A DNA stretch of 64,000 nt, taken from the NCBI RefSeq assembly GCF_009739465.1, contig NZ_WHOM01000067.1, forward strand, positions 62,001 through 126,000, written 5' to 3'. How positions within the stretch are numbered: the first letter of the stretch is position 1; each line of letters opens with the position of its first letter. This document shows positions 1-10,648 of the stretch, in pieces. The stretch is from Streptomyces apocyni. Its GTDB lineage: Bacteria; Actinomycetota; Actinomycetes; Streptomycetales; Streptomycetaceae. Made by a program: the position numbers and the translations under genes. Under the pieces are notes generated by a model. The model had not been told where the DNA came from. It saw only the letters and a program-made list of their open reading frames with translations, and made no database searches.

Positions 1-872
<872 letters not shown>

Positions 873-876
<4 letters not shown>

Positions 877-1703
877 CCGATGTATCGCTGGGTATGCCCC
901 AACTCCCGGCCCCCGACTACCCGGCCGACGTACGGGCCCGGCTCGAGGCGGACGCGCGCGACGTCATCGCGCGCTACCCCGACAGCCGGTCCGCGCTGCT
1001 CCCGCTGCTGCACCTGGTCCAGGCCGAGGAAGGCCATGTCACCCGCACCGGCATGGCGTTCTGCGCCGAAATCCTCGGCCTGACCACGGCCGAGGTCACC
1101 GCGGTGGCCACCTTCTACACCATGTACCGGCGCAAGCCGTCCGGCGACTACCAGGTGGGGGTCTGCACCAACACACTCTGCGCGGTGATGGGCGGCGACG
1201 CCATCTTCGACGAACTCAAGGAGCACCTGGGGGTCGGCAACAACGAGACCACCGAGGACGGCAAGGTCACCCTCGAGCACATCGAGTGCAACGCCGCCTG
1301 CGACTTCGCCCCCGTCGTGATGGTCAACTGGGAGTTCTTCGACAACCAGACGCCCGAGTCCGCCAAGCGGCTCGTCGACGACCTGCGTGCGGGCCGCGAC
1401 GTCGAACCCACCCGCGGCGCGAAGCTGTGCACGTACAAGGAGACCGCCCGGATACTGGCTGGTTTTCCCGACGAGCGCCCCGGAGCCGTCGAGGCGTCCG
1501 GCGGCGCGGGCCACGCCTCGCTGGTCGGGCTCAGGCTCGCCAAGGGCGAGAAGCCCCCGGCCAAGGTCGTGTCGCCCCGGTCGTCCGGCTACGCCAGTGA
1601 CGAGCCGCCCGCGGACCACCCGAGCTCACACGACGCACCCCAGCAGACCTCAGCGTCCGATCCCGCCCACCCGTCGGGCCCGGTGACCGAGGAGGAGGAG
1701 TGA
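873..1703 (+). CDS. nuoE: NADH-quinone oxidoreductase subunit E (NuoE)
   Basis: 24-kDa subunit of the NADH-input module, holding a [2Fe-2S] cluster. From the GTG at 873 the protein has 276 residues. The cluster ligands are visible as C98 and C103 (CTNTLC) and C139 and C143 (CNAAC), in a thioredoxin-like fold. The GTG start overlaps the nuoD stop and is the first start that gives a normal N-terminus; the open frame further upstream is only a nuoD shadow. After the core, at about residue 185, there is a roughly 90-residue Pro/Ser/Ala-rich C-terminal extension ending in an acidic EEEE stretch, which E. coli NuoE lacks. A subunit of this kind is missing from the second nuo locus in this window. 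Confidence 0.96.
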
Positions 1704-3100
1704 TGACCTTGGCATCAGCCGAGCAGGGGGGCACCGCCCGCCCGAGTGCATTCGAGGGTGGGGGAGAGACGAGTCCCGACAAACTGCTCGCACCGGTCCT
1801 GTCGGCCTTCTGGGACCAGGAAGAGTCCTGGACGCTGGAGACCTACCGGCGTCACGAGGGGTACGAGGGCCTGCGCAAGGCGCTCGCCATGACGCCGGAC
1901 GACCTCATCGCGTACGTCAAGGACTCAGGTCTGCGCGGCCGCGGCGGCGCGGGCTTCCCTACCGGAATGAAGTGGCAGTTCATTCCCCAGGGAGATGGCA
2001 AACCGCACTATCTAGTTGTCAACGCCGACGAATCGGAGCCCGGGACCTGCAAGGACATCCCGCTCCTCTTCGCGAACCCTCATGCCCTCATCGAGGGAAT
2101 CGTGATCGCCTGTTACGCGATCCGGTCGAACCATGCCTTCATCTATCTGCGCGGCGAGGTCGTCCCCGTACTGCGCAGACTGCACGAGGCCGTGCGTGAG
2201 GCGAAGGAGGCGGGCCTGCTCGGCGAGAACATCCTGGGCAGCGGACTCGACCTCGAACTCACCGTGCACGCGGGCGCGGGCGCGTACATCTGCGGTGAGG
2301 AGACCGCGCTGCTCGACTCGCTCGAAGGCCGACGCGGACAGCCCCGGCTGCGTCCCCCCTTCCCGGCTGTCGCGGGTCTTTACGCGTGCCCCACTGTGGT
2401 GAACAACGTCGAGTCCATCGCTTCGGTTCCCGCGATCCTGAACCGGGGCAAGGACTGGTTCAAGTCGATGGGCAGCGAGAAGTCCCCGGGCTTCACGCTC
2501 TACTCGCTGAGCGGCCATGTCGCCAACCCGGGCCAGTTCGAGGCTCCGCTCGGCATCACGCTGCGCCAGCTTCTCGACATGAGCGGCGGCATGCGGCCGG
2601 GACACCAGCTCAAGTTCTGGACGCCCGGCGGCTCGTCGACCCCGATGCTCACGGCCGAACACCTCGATGTCCCGCTGGACTACGAAGGCGTCGGCGCCGC
2701 GGGCTCGATGCTCGGCACGAAGGCGCTCCAGTGCTTCGACGAGACCACCTGCGTCGTACGGGCGGTGACGCGCTGGACCGAGTTCTACGCCCACGAGTCC
2801 TGCGGCAAGTGCACCCCCTGCCGTGAAGGCACCTACTGGCTAGTGCAGTTGCTACGGGACATCGAGTCCGGCAAGGGCGTCATGGCCGACCTCGACAAGC
2901 TCAACGACATCGCCGACAACATCAACGGCAAGTCCTTCTGCGCGCTGGGCGACGGCGCCGCGTCGCCGATCTTCTCCTCGCTCAAGTTCTTCCGCGAGGA
3001 GTACGAGCAGCACATCACCGGCAAGGGCTGCCCCTTCGACCCGGCCAAGTCGACCCTCTGGGCCGACCGACCCGCCGACCCCACGGAGGTGACCGCATGA
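1703..3100 (+). CDS. nuoF: NADH-quinone oxidoreductase subunit F (NuoF)
   Basis: 51-kDa subunit: binds NADH and FMN and passes electrons to a [4Fe-4S] cluster, at the tip of the peripheral arm. The NADH/FMN glycine-rich stretches GRGGAGFPTGMKW and GAGAYICGEETALLDSLEG are present, as is the C-terminal cluster motif ESCGKCTPCREG. The ATG at 1703 overlaps the nuoE stop and has GGAGG about seven bases upstream; a GTG at 1700 in the same frame adds one residue and cannot be excluded. Length is about 465 residues, normal for actinobacteria. It sits between nuoE and nuoG in tight coupling and has no counterpart in the second nuo cluster. Confidence 0.97.
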   Translation: MTLASAEQGGTARPSAFEGGGETSPDKLLAPVLSAFWDQEESWTLETYRRHEGYEGLRKALAMTPDDLIAYVKDSGLRGRGGAGFPTGMKWQFIPQGDGKPHYLVVNADESEPGTCKDIPLLFANPHALIEGIVIACYAIRSNHAFIYLRGEVVPVLRRLHEAVREAKEAGLLGENILGSGLDLELTVHAGAGAYICGEETALLDSLEGRRGQPRLRPPFPAVAGLYACPTVVNNVESIASVPAILNRGKDWFKSMGSEKSPGFTLYSLSGHVANPGQFEAPLGITLRQLLDMSGGMRPGHQLKFWTPGGSSTPMLTAEHLDVPLDYEGVGAAGSMLGTKALQCFDETTCVVRAVTRWTEFYAHESCGKCTPCREGTYWLVQLLRDIESGKGVMADLDKLNDIADNINGKSFCALGDGAASPIFSSLKFFREEYEQHITGKGCPFDPAKSTLWADRPADPTEVTA

Positions 3101-5610
3101 CAGTGTCCACCAGCGCCACCTCCTCAGGAGGGGAGGCGGCCGTTCCGCCCGAGGACCTGGTCTCGCTGACGATCGACGGAGCTGAGCTCAGTGTGCCCAA
3201 GGGCACCCTGGTCATCCGGGCGGCCGAGCAACTGGGCATCGAGATCCCCAGGTTCTGTGACCACCCCCTGCTCGAACCGGCAGGCGCCTGCCGCCAGTGC
3301 ATCGTCGAGGTCGAGGGCCAGCGCAAGCCGATGGCCTCCTGCACCATCACCTGCACCGACGGCATGGTCGTCAAGACGCACCTCACCTCGCCCGTCGCCG
3401 AGAAGGCCCAGCAGGGTGTGATGGAGCTGCTGCTCATCAACCACCCGCTGGACTGCCCGGTCTGCGACAAGGGCGGCGAGTGCCCGCTGCAGAACCAGGC
3501 CATGTCGCACGGCCAGTCCGACTCGCGCTTCGACGGCAAGAAGCGCACCTTCGAGAAGCCGGTGCCGATCTCCACCCAGGTGCTGCTCGACCGCGAGCGG
3601 TGCGTACTCTGCGCCCGCTGCACCCGCTTCTCCAACCAGATCGCCGGCGATCCGATGATCGAGCTCCTGGAGCGGGGCGCGCTCCAACAGGTGGGTACCG
3701 GTGAGGGCGACCCCTTCGAGTCGTACTTCTCCGGAAACACCATCCAGATCTGCCCGGTCGGCGCGCTGACCTCGGCGGCGTACCGCTTCCGGTCCAGGCC
3801 CTTCGACCTGGTCTCGTCTCCCAGCGTGTGCGAGCACTGCTCGGGCGGCTGCGCGACCAGGACCGACCACCGGCGCGGCAAGGTGATGCGGCGGCTCGCG
3901 GCCAACGACCCCGAGGTCAATGAAGAGTGGCTGTGCGACAAGGGCCGCTTCGGCTTCCGCTACGCCCAGCAGCGGGACCGGCTCACCACCCCGCTGGTCC
4001 GTGACGCCGAGTCGGGCGAGCTCAGGCCGGCCAGCTGGCCGGAGGCGCTGGAGGTTGCGGCGGGCGGACTCGCGGCCGCCAAGGGGAGGACCGCTGTACT
4101 GGCGGGCGGCCGGCTCACGGTCGAGGACGCCTACGCGTACAGCAAGTTCGCGCGCGTGGCGCTCGGCACGAACGACATCGACTTCCGCGCGCGCGTGCAC
4201 AGCGGTGAGGAGTCCGACTTCCTGGCCGCCCGGGTAGCCGGGCGCGGACGGGACCTCGACGGTACGGGTGTCACCTACACCTCGCTGGAGAAGGCCCCCG
4301 CCGTCCTGCTCGCCGGGTTCGAGTCCGAGGAGGAGGCGCCCGGCGTCTTCCTGCGGCTGCGCAAGGCCTGGCGTGGCCACGGCCAGCGGACCTTCGCCCT
4401 CGCCCCGTACGCGACGCGCGGCCTGGAGAAGGCGGGCGGCACCCTGCTTCCCGCGGCACCCGGCACCGAGCCCGAGTGGCTGGACGCGCTGGCGTCTGGC
4501 GTCGGCCTGGGCGACGACGGGGCCAAGGCCGCCGAAGCGCTCCACGCGGAGGGAGCGGTCATCGTCGTCGGTGAGCGGCTCGCGGGCGTGGCCGGTGGGC
4601 TGACCGCCGCGGTACGCCTGGCGCGCGCCACCGGTGCGCAGCTGGTGTGGATTCCGCGCCGGGCCGGTGAGCGCGGTGCGCTCGAGGTCGGTGCGCTGCC
4701 CTCGCTGCTGCCCGGTGGCCGTCCGGCGACCGATCCACGCGCGCGGAGCGAGGTGGCGGCCCTCTGGGGCGTCGCCGAACTCCCGCATCGCTTCGGCCGC
4801 GACACCGGCCAGATCGTCGAGGCCGCCGCCACCGGAGAGCTCGCGGCCCTGGTGGTGGCGGGCGTCGAGGTCGCGGACCTGCCGGACCCGGCGCGCGCCC
4901 GGGAGGCGATCGGCGAGGTCGGTTTCCTGGTCAGCCTGGAGCTGCGGCCCAGCGAGTTCACCGAGCGGGCGGATGTCGTCCTCCCGGTGGCGGCGGTCCC
5001 CGAGAAGGCGGGCACCTTCCTCAACTGGGAGGGCAGGGCCCGGCCGTTCGAGGCCGCGCTCAAGCCGGACCAGATGACCCGCTCGACCGCGCCCACCGAC
5101 GCGCGCGTACTGCACATGCTGTGTGACGCCATGGACGTCCACCTGGGCCTGCCGGACAACCGGTCGGTCCACCGTGAACTCGACCGTCTCGGCCCCTGGG
5201 ACGGGCCACGGGCCACCGAGCCGCTGGACACCGTCGCCGGGCTGCCGCGGCCCGGCAGCGGGGAGGCCGTACTCGCGGGCCACCGGCAACTGCTCGACCA
5301 GGGCCGTCTCCAGGAAGGCGACCAGGCGCTCGAGGGCACCTGGCACGAGGCGCTGGCCCGGCTCTCGGCGGCCACCGCCACTGAGGCGGGCGTCAAGGAC
5401 GGAGACGCGCTCGCCGTCACCGGACCGCAGGGCTCGGTCGTGCTCCCGCTGCGGGTCACCGAGATGCCGGACCGGGTGGTCTGGCTGCCGCTGAACTCCA
5501 CCGGCGGCGGGGTCGCGTCGGACACCGGGGCCCGCCCCGGTGACCTGGTGAGGGTCGGCCCGGCCGGCGCCGCCACGGACGGACCGGCCGCGACGGAGGT
5601 GCAGGCATGA
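3097..5610 (+). CDS. nuoG: NADH-quinone oxidoreductase subunit G (NuoG)
   Basis: 75-kDa subunit of the NADH-input module, 837 residues. The N-terminal ferredoxin-like domain shows the [2Fe-2S] ligands in the FCDHPLLEPAGACRQC region, followed by CPVCDKGGECPLQ and the NuoG-type [4Fe-4S] motifs (CVLCARCTRF, then IQICPVGALTS). The remainder is a molybdopterin-oxidoreductase-like domain that is expected to be structural, including CEHCSGGC (an additional [4Fe-4S] site found in some bacterial NuoG). The start ATG overlaps the nuoF stop (ATGA). It carries electrons from NuoF/E towards NuoI and NuoB. The 740- and 971-codon open frames on the opposite strand are compositional shadows of this gene. Confidence 0.96.
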   Translation: MTVSTSATSSGGEAAVPPEDLVSLTIDGAELSVPKGTLVIRAAEQLGIEIPRFCDHPLLEPAGACRQCIVEVEGQRKPMASCTITCTDGMVVKTHLTSPVAEKAQQGVMELLLINHPLDCPVCDKGGECPLQNQAMSHGQSDSRFDGKKRTFEKPVPISTQVLLDRERCVLCARCTRFSNQIAGDPMIELLERGALQQVGTGEGDPFESYFSGNTIQICPVGALTSAAYRFRSRPFDLVSSPSVCEHCSGGCATRTDHRRGKVMRRLAANDPEVNEEWLCDKGRFGFRYAQQRDRLTTPLVRDAESGELRPASWPEALEVAAGGLAAAKGRTAVLAGGRLTVEDAYAYSKFARVALGTNDIDFRARVHSGEESDFLAARVAGRGRDLDGTGVTYTSLEKAPAVLLAGFESEEEAPGVFLRLRKAWRGHGQRTFALAPYATRGLEKAGGTLLPAAPGTEPEWLDALASGVGLGDDGAKAAEALHAEGAVIVVGERLAGVAGGLTAAVRLARATGAQLVWIPRRAGERGALEVGALPSLLPGGRPATDPRARSEVAALWGVAELPHRFGRDTGQIVEAAATGELAALVVAGVEVADLPDPARAREAIGEVGFLVSLELRPSEFTERADVVLPVAAVPEKAGTFLNWEGRARPFEAALKPDQMTRSTAPTDARVLHMLCDAMDVHLGLPDNRSVHRELDRLGPWDGPRATEPLDTVAGLPRPGSGEAVLAGHRQLLDQGRLQEGDQALEGTWHEALARLSAATATEAGVKDGDALAVTGPQGSVVLPLRVTEMPDRVVWLPLNSTGGGVASDTGARPGDLVRVGPAGAATDGPAATEVQA

Positions 5611-6959
5611 GCCAGACCGCTCTGGAAGACCTCTCGATGTTCGGCACCGATCCGTGGTGGCTGATCCTCATCAAGGCGGTCTTCTGCTTCGCCTTCCTGA
5701 TGGTGACCGTCCTGATCTCCATCGTCATGGAGCGCAAGGTCATCGGCTGGATGCAGCGGCGTATCGGCCCCAACCGGCACGGCCCCTGGGGCATGCTGCA
5801 GTCGCTCGCCGACGGCGTGAAGCTGATGCTCAAGGAAGACGTGATCGTCAAGCGGGCGGACAAGGCCGTCTACATCCTCGCGCCGATCATGGCCGCGATC
5901 CCGGCCTTCATGACGATCGCCGTCGTCCCCTTCGGGCCAGCGGGCAACGAAGTCTCGATCTTCGGCACCCGCACCGCGCTCCAACTGACCGACCTGCCGG
6001 TCGCGATGCTCTACGTCCTGGCGATCGGCGCGGTCGGCGTCTACGGATTCGTGCTCGGCGGCTGGTCGTCGGGGTCGACGTATCCGCTGCTCGGCGGCAT
6101 CCGCTCGAGTGCCCAGATGATCTCGTACGAGATCGCCATGGGCGCGGCCTTCGCCTCGGTGTTCCTCTACTCGGGGTCGATGTCGACCTCGGCGATCGTC
6201 GACGCACAGAGCGACCGCTGGTACATGGTTCTGCTCCCGGTCTCGTTCCTGATCTACATGGTGACGATGATCGGTGAGTCCAGCCGGGCGCCGTTCGACA
6301 TGCCGGAGTCCGAGGGCGACCTGGTTGGTGGCTTCAACACCGAGTACAGCTCGATCAAGTTCGCGCTGTTCATGCTCTCCGAGTACATCCACATGGTCAC
6401 CGTGTCGATGATCGCGGTGACGCTCTTCCTGGGGGGCTGGCGGGCTCCGTACCCGATCTCCACCTTCTGGGAAGGCGCGAACCACGGCTGGTGGCCGATG
6501 CTCTGGTTCGTCATCAAGCTCCAGCTGCTGATCTTCTTCTTCGTCTGGCTGCGCGGCACCCTGCCGCGGGTCCGCTACGACCAGCTGATGAAGCTGGGCT
6601 GGAAGGTCCTCATCCCGGTCGCGGTCGCCTGGCTGATGCTGGTCGCGACCGTGCGGGTGATGCGGAACGAGGGCGTCGACTTCTGGCAGATCCTGCTCTA
6701 CGTCGGCGGCACCCTGCTGGCCGTTCTGCTGCTCTCCTTCGTCGTGGACATCTTCCGCGACCGCAAGGAGCGGACGGAGGCGGCGATCAAGAAGGCGCCG
6801 CCCGCCTTCGACCCGATGGCCGGTGGATTCCCGGTCCCGCCGCTGCCGGGCCAGACCCTGCCACCCGTTCCGCGACGCCGCTCGCGCCAGGAGCGCGAGT
6901 TGATTGTCAGTGGCGGAGTGGATACTCCAAGTGACGGAAAGGAGGCTGACGGTGTCTGA
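5607..6959 (+). CDS. nuoH: NADH-quinone oxidoreductase subunit H (NuoH)
   Basis: Membrane subunit at the junction of the two arms of complex I; it forms the entrance to the quinone chamber. At 450 residues it is longer than the roughly 325-residue family core. The extra length is a charged and Pro-rich cytoplasmic tail after the last helix, containing PVPPLPGQTLPPVPRRRSRQ. Core marks are the MERKVIGWMQRRIGPNRHGP loop, the ESEGDLVGGFNTEYSS loop and eight or so hydrophobic helices. The ATG overlaps the nuoG stop. A shorter paralogue without the tail lies at 37.2 kb. Confidence 0.97.
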   Translation: MSQTALEDLSMFGTDPWWLILIKAVFCFAFLMVTVLISIVMERKVIGWMQRRIGPNRHGPWGMLQSLADGVKLMLKEDVIVKRADKAVYILAPIMAAIPAFMTIAVVPFGPAGNEVSIFGTRTALQLTDLPVAMLYVLAIGAVGVYGFVLGGWSSGSTYPLLGGIRSSAQMISYEIAMGAAFASVFLYSGSMSTSAIVDAQSDRWYMVLLPVSFLIYMVTMIGESSRAPFDMPESEGDLVGGFNTEYSSIKFALFMLSEYIHMVTVSMIAVTLFLGGWRAPYPISTFWEGANHGWWPMLWFVIKLQLLIFFFVWLRGTLPRVRYDQLMKLGWKVLIPVAVAWLMLVATVRVMRNEGVDFWQILLYVGGTLLAVLLLSFVVDIFRDRKERTEAAIKKAPPAFDPMAGGFPVPPLPGQTLPPVPRRRSRQERELIVSGGVDTPSDGKEADGV

Positions 6960-7593
6960 GGAATCCAGGGAGTCACGCGAGACCGAGCAGGGGTTCCAGA
7001 ACCCTGTGGCTGGCTTCGGCGTGACCTTCAAGGCCATGTTCAAGAAGCGGCTGACCGAGCAGTACCCGGAGCAGCCGAAGACCACGGCACCGCGCTTCCA
7101 CGGACGGCACCAGCTCAACCGCCATCCGGACGGCCTGGAGAAGTGCATCGGCTGCGAGCTGTGCGCCTGGGCCTGCCCCGCGGACGCCATCTACGTGGAG
7201 GGCGCTGACAACACCGAGGAGGAGCGCTACTCACCGGGCGAGCGGTATGGCCGCGTCTACCAGATCAACTACGCCCGCTGCATCTTCTGCGGCCTGTGTA
7301 TCGAGGCCTGCCCGACCCGGGCGCTCACGATGACCAACGAGTTCGAGCTGGCCAACAGCACCCGCGCCAGCCTCATCTACACCAAGGAGCAACTCCTGGC
7401 GGGGCTGGACGAGGGCATGGTCGAGACTCCGCACTCGATCTTCCCCGGCATGGACGAGCAGGACTACTACCGGGGCCTGGTCACCGAGGCCGCCCCCGGT
7501 ACGGAGCGTCAGGTCGCCGTGTCCAAGGGGGAGAAGCCCGCACAGGAGGCAGCGGAGGACGGCCCGGTCCAGCCAGAGGGGGCCGGCGCATGA
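6952..7593 (+). CDS. nuoI: NADH-quinone oxidoreductase subunit I (NuoI)
   Basis: Peripheral-arm ferredoxin-like subunit that carries two [4Fe-4S] clusters towards NuoB. From the GTG at 6952 the protein has 213 residues, with C65-C68-C71-C75 (CIGCELCAWACP) and C110-C113-C116-C120 (CIFCGLCIEACP). This start is chosen because an AAAGGAGG ribosome-binding site lies just upstream and it overlaps the nuoH stop by eight bases; a longer frame beginning at 6904 would run deep into nuoH. The C-terminus is an acidic Ala/Glu-rich tail. Its second copy at 38.2 kb keeps all eight cysteines. Confidence 0.97.
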   Translation: MSEESRESRETEQGFQNPVAGFGVTFKAMFKKRLTEQYPEQPKTTAPRFHGRHQLNRHPDGLEKCIGCELCAWACPADAIYVEGADNTEEERYSPGERYGRVYQINYARCIFCGLCIEACPTRALTMTNEFELANSTRASLIYTKEQLLAGLDEGMVETPHSIFPGMDEQDYYRGLVTEAAPGTERQVAVSKGEKPAQEAAEDGPVQPEGAGA

Positions 7594-8426
7594 GCTCGCT
7601 CGCCGCCTACACCACGTCCAGTGGTGAGGCCGTCCAGTTCTGGGTGCTCGGCACGGTGGCCGTGATCGGCGCGCTGTGCACCGTCTTTATGAAGAAGGCC
7701 GTACACAGCGCACTGTGCCTGGCCGGGACGATGATCATCCTGGCGGTCTTCTACCTCGCCAACGGCGCCTACTTCCTCGGCATCGTGCAGGTCATCGTCT
7801 ACACCGGCGCGATCATGATGCTCTTCCTCTTCGTGGTCATGCTGGTCGGCGTCACGGCCGCGGACTCGCTGAAGGAGACCATCAAGGGCCAGCGCTGGAT
7901 GGCCGCCCTGTGTTGCGCAGGATTCGCCATCCTGCTGGTCGCCGGTATCGGCAACGCCTCGCTGCAGGAGTTCAACGGCCTCGCCCAGGCGAACGCGGGA
8001 GGCAACGTGGAGGGCCTCGCGGCTCTCATCTTCACGAAGTACGTCTTCGCCTTCGAGATCACCGGCGCACTGCTCATCACGGCCGCCGTCGGCGCCATGC
8101 TGCTCACCCACCGGGAGCGCACCGAGCGGGCCCAGACCCAGCGGGAGCTGTCCGAGCAGCGCGTACGCGGCGACCAGGTGCCGCCGCTGCCCGCCCCCGG
8201 CGTCTACGCCCGGCACAACGCCGTGGACATCGCGGGCCTGCTGCCGGACGGCACGCCGTCCGAGCTCACCGTCAACAAGACGCTGCGGTCCCGGGGCCAG
8301 ATCCGGGATGTGTCAGGTCAGGCGCTGAGCGACCTGAAGGCGCTGGAGCAGCGGTCGCAGACCCGCCTCGGCCGGGATCAGTCCGAGCCCGGCCGGGATC
8401 AGTCAGATGAGGAGGCCGCCAAGTGA
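7590..8426 (+). CDS. nuoJ: NADH-quinone oxidoreductase subunit J (NuoJ)
   Basis: Small membrane subunit next to NuoK and NuoH; its third helix, with the pi-bulge, helps couple quinone reduction to proton transfer. 278 residues from the ATG at 7590, which overlaps the nuoI stop (ATGA). Five hydrophobic helices occupy about the first 170 residues, including the conserved YTGAIMMLFLFVVML stretch. A long hydrophilic C-terminal extension follows, ending in a short imperfect repeat (two copies of GRDQS, from a 14-bp DNA repeat near 8373-8404). Open frame upstream of 7590 belongs to a nuoI shadow. Confidence 0.96.
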   Translation: MSSLAAYTTSSGEAVQFWVLGTVAVIGALCTVFMKKAVHSALCLAGTMIILAVFYLANGAYFLGIVQVIVYTGAIMMLFLFVVMLVGVTAADSLKETIKGQRWMAALCCAGFAILLVAGIGNASLQEFNGLAQANAGGNVEGLAALIFTKYVFAFEITGALLITAAVGAMLLTHRERTERAQTQRELSEQRVRGDQVPPLPAPGVYARHNAVDIAGLLPDGTPSELTVNKTLRSRGQIRDVSGQALSDLKALEQRSQTRLGRDQSEPGRDQSDEEAAK

Positions 8427-8722
8427 ACCCCGTCAACTATCTCTACCTCGCGGCCGTGTTGTTCGCGATCGGCGCCTCGGGGGTGCTGATCCGGCGGAAC
8501 GCCATCGTGGTCTTCATGTGCGTCGAGCTGATGCTCAACGCCTGCAACCTCTCGCTTGTCGCCTTCTCCCGGATGCACGGCAACCTCGACGGCCAGATCC
8601 TCGCCTTCTTCACGATGGTCGTCGCCGCCGCGGAGGTCGTGGTCGGGCTGGCGATCATCGTGACGCTGTTCCGATCGCGCCACTCGGCCTCGGTCGACGA
8701 CGCCAGCCTGATGAAGCTGTGA
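8423..8722 (+). CDS. nuoK: NADH-quinone oxidoreductase subunit K (NuoK)
   Basis: 99-residue membrane subunit homologous to MrpC, with three transmembrane helices and the membrane glutamates needed for proton transfer (MCVELMLNACNLSLVAF and AAAEVVVGLAIIV). The GTG start overlaps the nuoJ stop by four bases. Length and sequence are ordinary for the family. It lies between nuoJ and nuoL in the usual complex I order. Confidence 0.97.
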   Translation: MNPVNYLYLAAVLFAIGASGVLIRRNAIVVFMCVELMLNACNLSLVAFSRMHGNLDGQILAFFTMVVAAAEVVVGLAIIVTLFRSRHSASVDDASLMKL

Positions 8723-8736
8723 GGGGTCGCTGAACC

Positions 8737-10644
8737 GTGAATACAGAGAACATGATCGCGCTGCTGATCGCGGCGCCTTTGCTCGGAGCGGTCGTACTGC
8801 TGTGCGGCGGCCGCCGATTGGACCGTACCGGTCACTGGATCGGGACGCTGCTCGCGGCCGCCTCGTTCGTCGTCGGGGTGGTGCTCTTCACCGACATGCT
8901 GGGCCGGGACGCCGAGGACCGGACCCTGAGCCAGCATCTGTTCAGCTGGATCCCGGTCGAGGGATTCCAGGCGGACGTGGCCTTCCAGCTGGACCAGCTG
9001 TCGATGACGTTCGTCCTGCTGATCACCGGCGTGGGCACGCTGATCCACCTCTACTCGGTCGGGTACATGGAGCACGACGAGCGGCGCCGCCGCTTCTTCG
9101 GCTTCCTGAACCTGTTCCTGGCGGCGATGCTGCTGCTGGTGCTCGCCGACAACTACCTGCTGCTGTACGTCGGCTGGGAGGGCGTCGGCCTCGCCTCGTA
9201 CCTGCTGATCGGCTTCTGGCAGCACAAGCCCAGTGCCGCCACCGCCGCGAAGAAGGCCTTCCTGGTCAACCGCGTCGGCGACATGGGCCTGTCGATCGCG
9301 ATCCTGCTGATGTTCACCACGTTCGGGACCTTCGCCTTCGGGCCGGTCCTGAGCGCGAGCGCAGCCGGTGACACCAGTGAGGGCAAGCTGACCGCCATCG
9401 GGCTGATGCTGCTGCTCGCCGCCTGCGGTAAGTCCGCGCAGGTGCCGCTGCAGTCCTGGCTCGGGGACGCGATGGAGGGCCCGACTCCGGTCTCGGCCCT
9501 GATCCACGCGGCGACCATGGTGACCGCGGGCGTGTATCTGATCACCCGCTCCGGCGCGATCTTCAACGCCGCGCCCGACGCGCAGTTGGCGGTCGTGGTG
9601 GTCGGCGCGGTGACGCTGCTCTTCGGTGCGATCGTCGGTTGCGCGAAGGACGACATCAAGAAGGCCCTGGCCGGTTCGACGATGTCGCAGATCGGCTACA
9701 TGATCCTGGCGACGGGCCTCGGCCCGATCGGCTACGTCTTCGCGATCATGCACCTGGTGACCCACGGCTTCTTCAAGGCCGGGCTGTTCCTCGGCGCGGG
9801 CTCGGTCATGCACGGCATGAACGACGAGGTCGACATGCGGAAGTACGGCGGCCTCAGGAAGTACATGCCGGTCACGTTCGCGACGTTCGGCCTGGGCTAT
9901 CTGGCGATCATCGGCTTCCCGGGACTCTCCGGCTTCTGGTCCAAGGACAAGATCATCGAGGCGGCCTTCGCCCAGGGCGGTACGGAGGGCTGGATTCTCG
10001 GCGCCGTCACCCTGCTGGGCGCGGCCCTCACCGCGTACTACATGACGCGGGTGATGCTGATGACGTTCTTCGGCGAGAAGCGCTGGCAGCCTGACGCGGA
10101 AGGCAACGCACCGCATCCGCACGAGTCGCCCAAGTCCATGACGATTCCGATGATCGTGCTCGCCTTCGGGTCGGTGTTCGCCGGTGGTCTGTTCAGCCTC
10201 AACGAATCCTTCGCGGGCTGGCTGGAGCCGGTCACGGCGTTCGAGCACGGGCATCCGCCGATCAGCGCCGGGGTGATCATGACGGCCACGATCACGGTGA
10301 TGGTGCTCGGCATCGGTCTCGCCTATGTGCAGTACGGACGGCGTCCGGTCCCGGTCACCGCCCCGCGCGGCTCGCTGCTCACCCGGGCGGCCCGGCGCGA
10401 TCTGCTCCAGGACGACCTCAACCATGTGGTGCTGGTCCGCGGTGGCGAACACCTCACCCGCTCCCTGGTGTACGTCGACCACACCCTGGTCGACGGAGTC
10501 GTCAATGGCACGGCCGCGTCGGTCGGCGGGCTCTCCGGCCGACTGCGCAAGCTGCAGAACGGCTTCGCCCGGTCCTACGCGGTCTCGATGTTCGGCGGTG
10601 CGGCGGTCCTCATCGCCGCGACCCTGCTGATGAGGGCGGTCTGA
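8737..10644 (+). CDS. nuoL: NADH-quinone oxidoreductase subunit L (NuoL)
   Basis: Distal antiporter-like proton channel of complex I, 635 residues, related to MrpA/MrpD. The conserved WEGVGLASYLLIGFW, GKSAQVPLQSWLGDAMEGPT and LIHAATMVTAGVYL segments are visible; they carry the Glu, Lys and His residues of the proton path. The long C-terminal amphipathic lateral helix is expected from the length. The GTG at 8737 follows the nuoK stop by 14 bases, with GAGGGG upstream. A paralogue in the second locus begins at 39743. Confidence 0.97.
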   Translation: MNTENMIALLIAAPLLGAVVLLCGGRRLDRTGHWIGTLLAAASFVVGVVLFTDMLGRDAEDRTLSQHLFSWIPVEGFQADVAFQLDQLSMTFVLLITGVGTLIHLYSVGYMEHDERRRRFFGFLNLFLAAMLLLVLADNYLLLYVGWEGVGLASYLLIGFWQHKPSAATAAKKAFLVNRVGDMGLSIAILLMFTTFGTFAFGPVLSASAAGDTSEGKLTAIGLMLLLAACGKSAQVPLQSWLGDAMEGPTPVSALIHAATMVTAGVYLITRSGAIFNAAPDAQLAVVVVGAVTLLFGAIVGCAKDDIKKALAGSTMSQIGYMILATGLGPIGYVFAIMHLVTHGFFKAGLFLGAGSVMHGMNDEVDMRKYGGLRKYMPVTFATFGLGYLAIIGFPGLSGFWSKDKIIEAAFAQGGTEGWILGAVTLLGAALTAYYMTRVMLMTFFGEKRWQPDAEGNAPHPHESPKSMTIPMIVLAFGSVFAGGLFSLNESFAGWLEPVTAFEHGHPPISAGVIMTATITVMVLGIGLAYVQYGRRPVPVTAPRGSLLTRAARRDLLQDDLNHVVLVRGGEHLTRSLVYVDHTLVDGVVNGTAASVGGLSGRLRKLQNGFARSYAVSMFGGAAVLIAATLLMRAV

Positions 10645-10648
10645 TCCC

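Noticed and set aside
3124..5346. 740-codon open frame on the minus strand inside nuoG
   Set aside because: Arg/Ala/Gly-rich mirror of a high-GC gene on the other strand; nuoG motifs are unmistakable.
4275..7190. 971-codon minus-strand frame across nuoG-nuoH-nuoI
   Set aside because: Compositional artefact spanning three well-supported genes; no domain recognisable.
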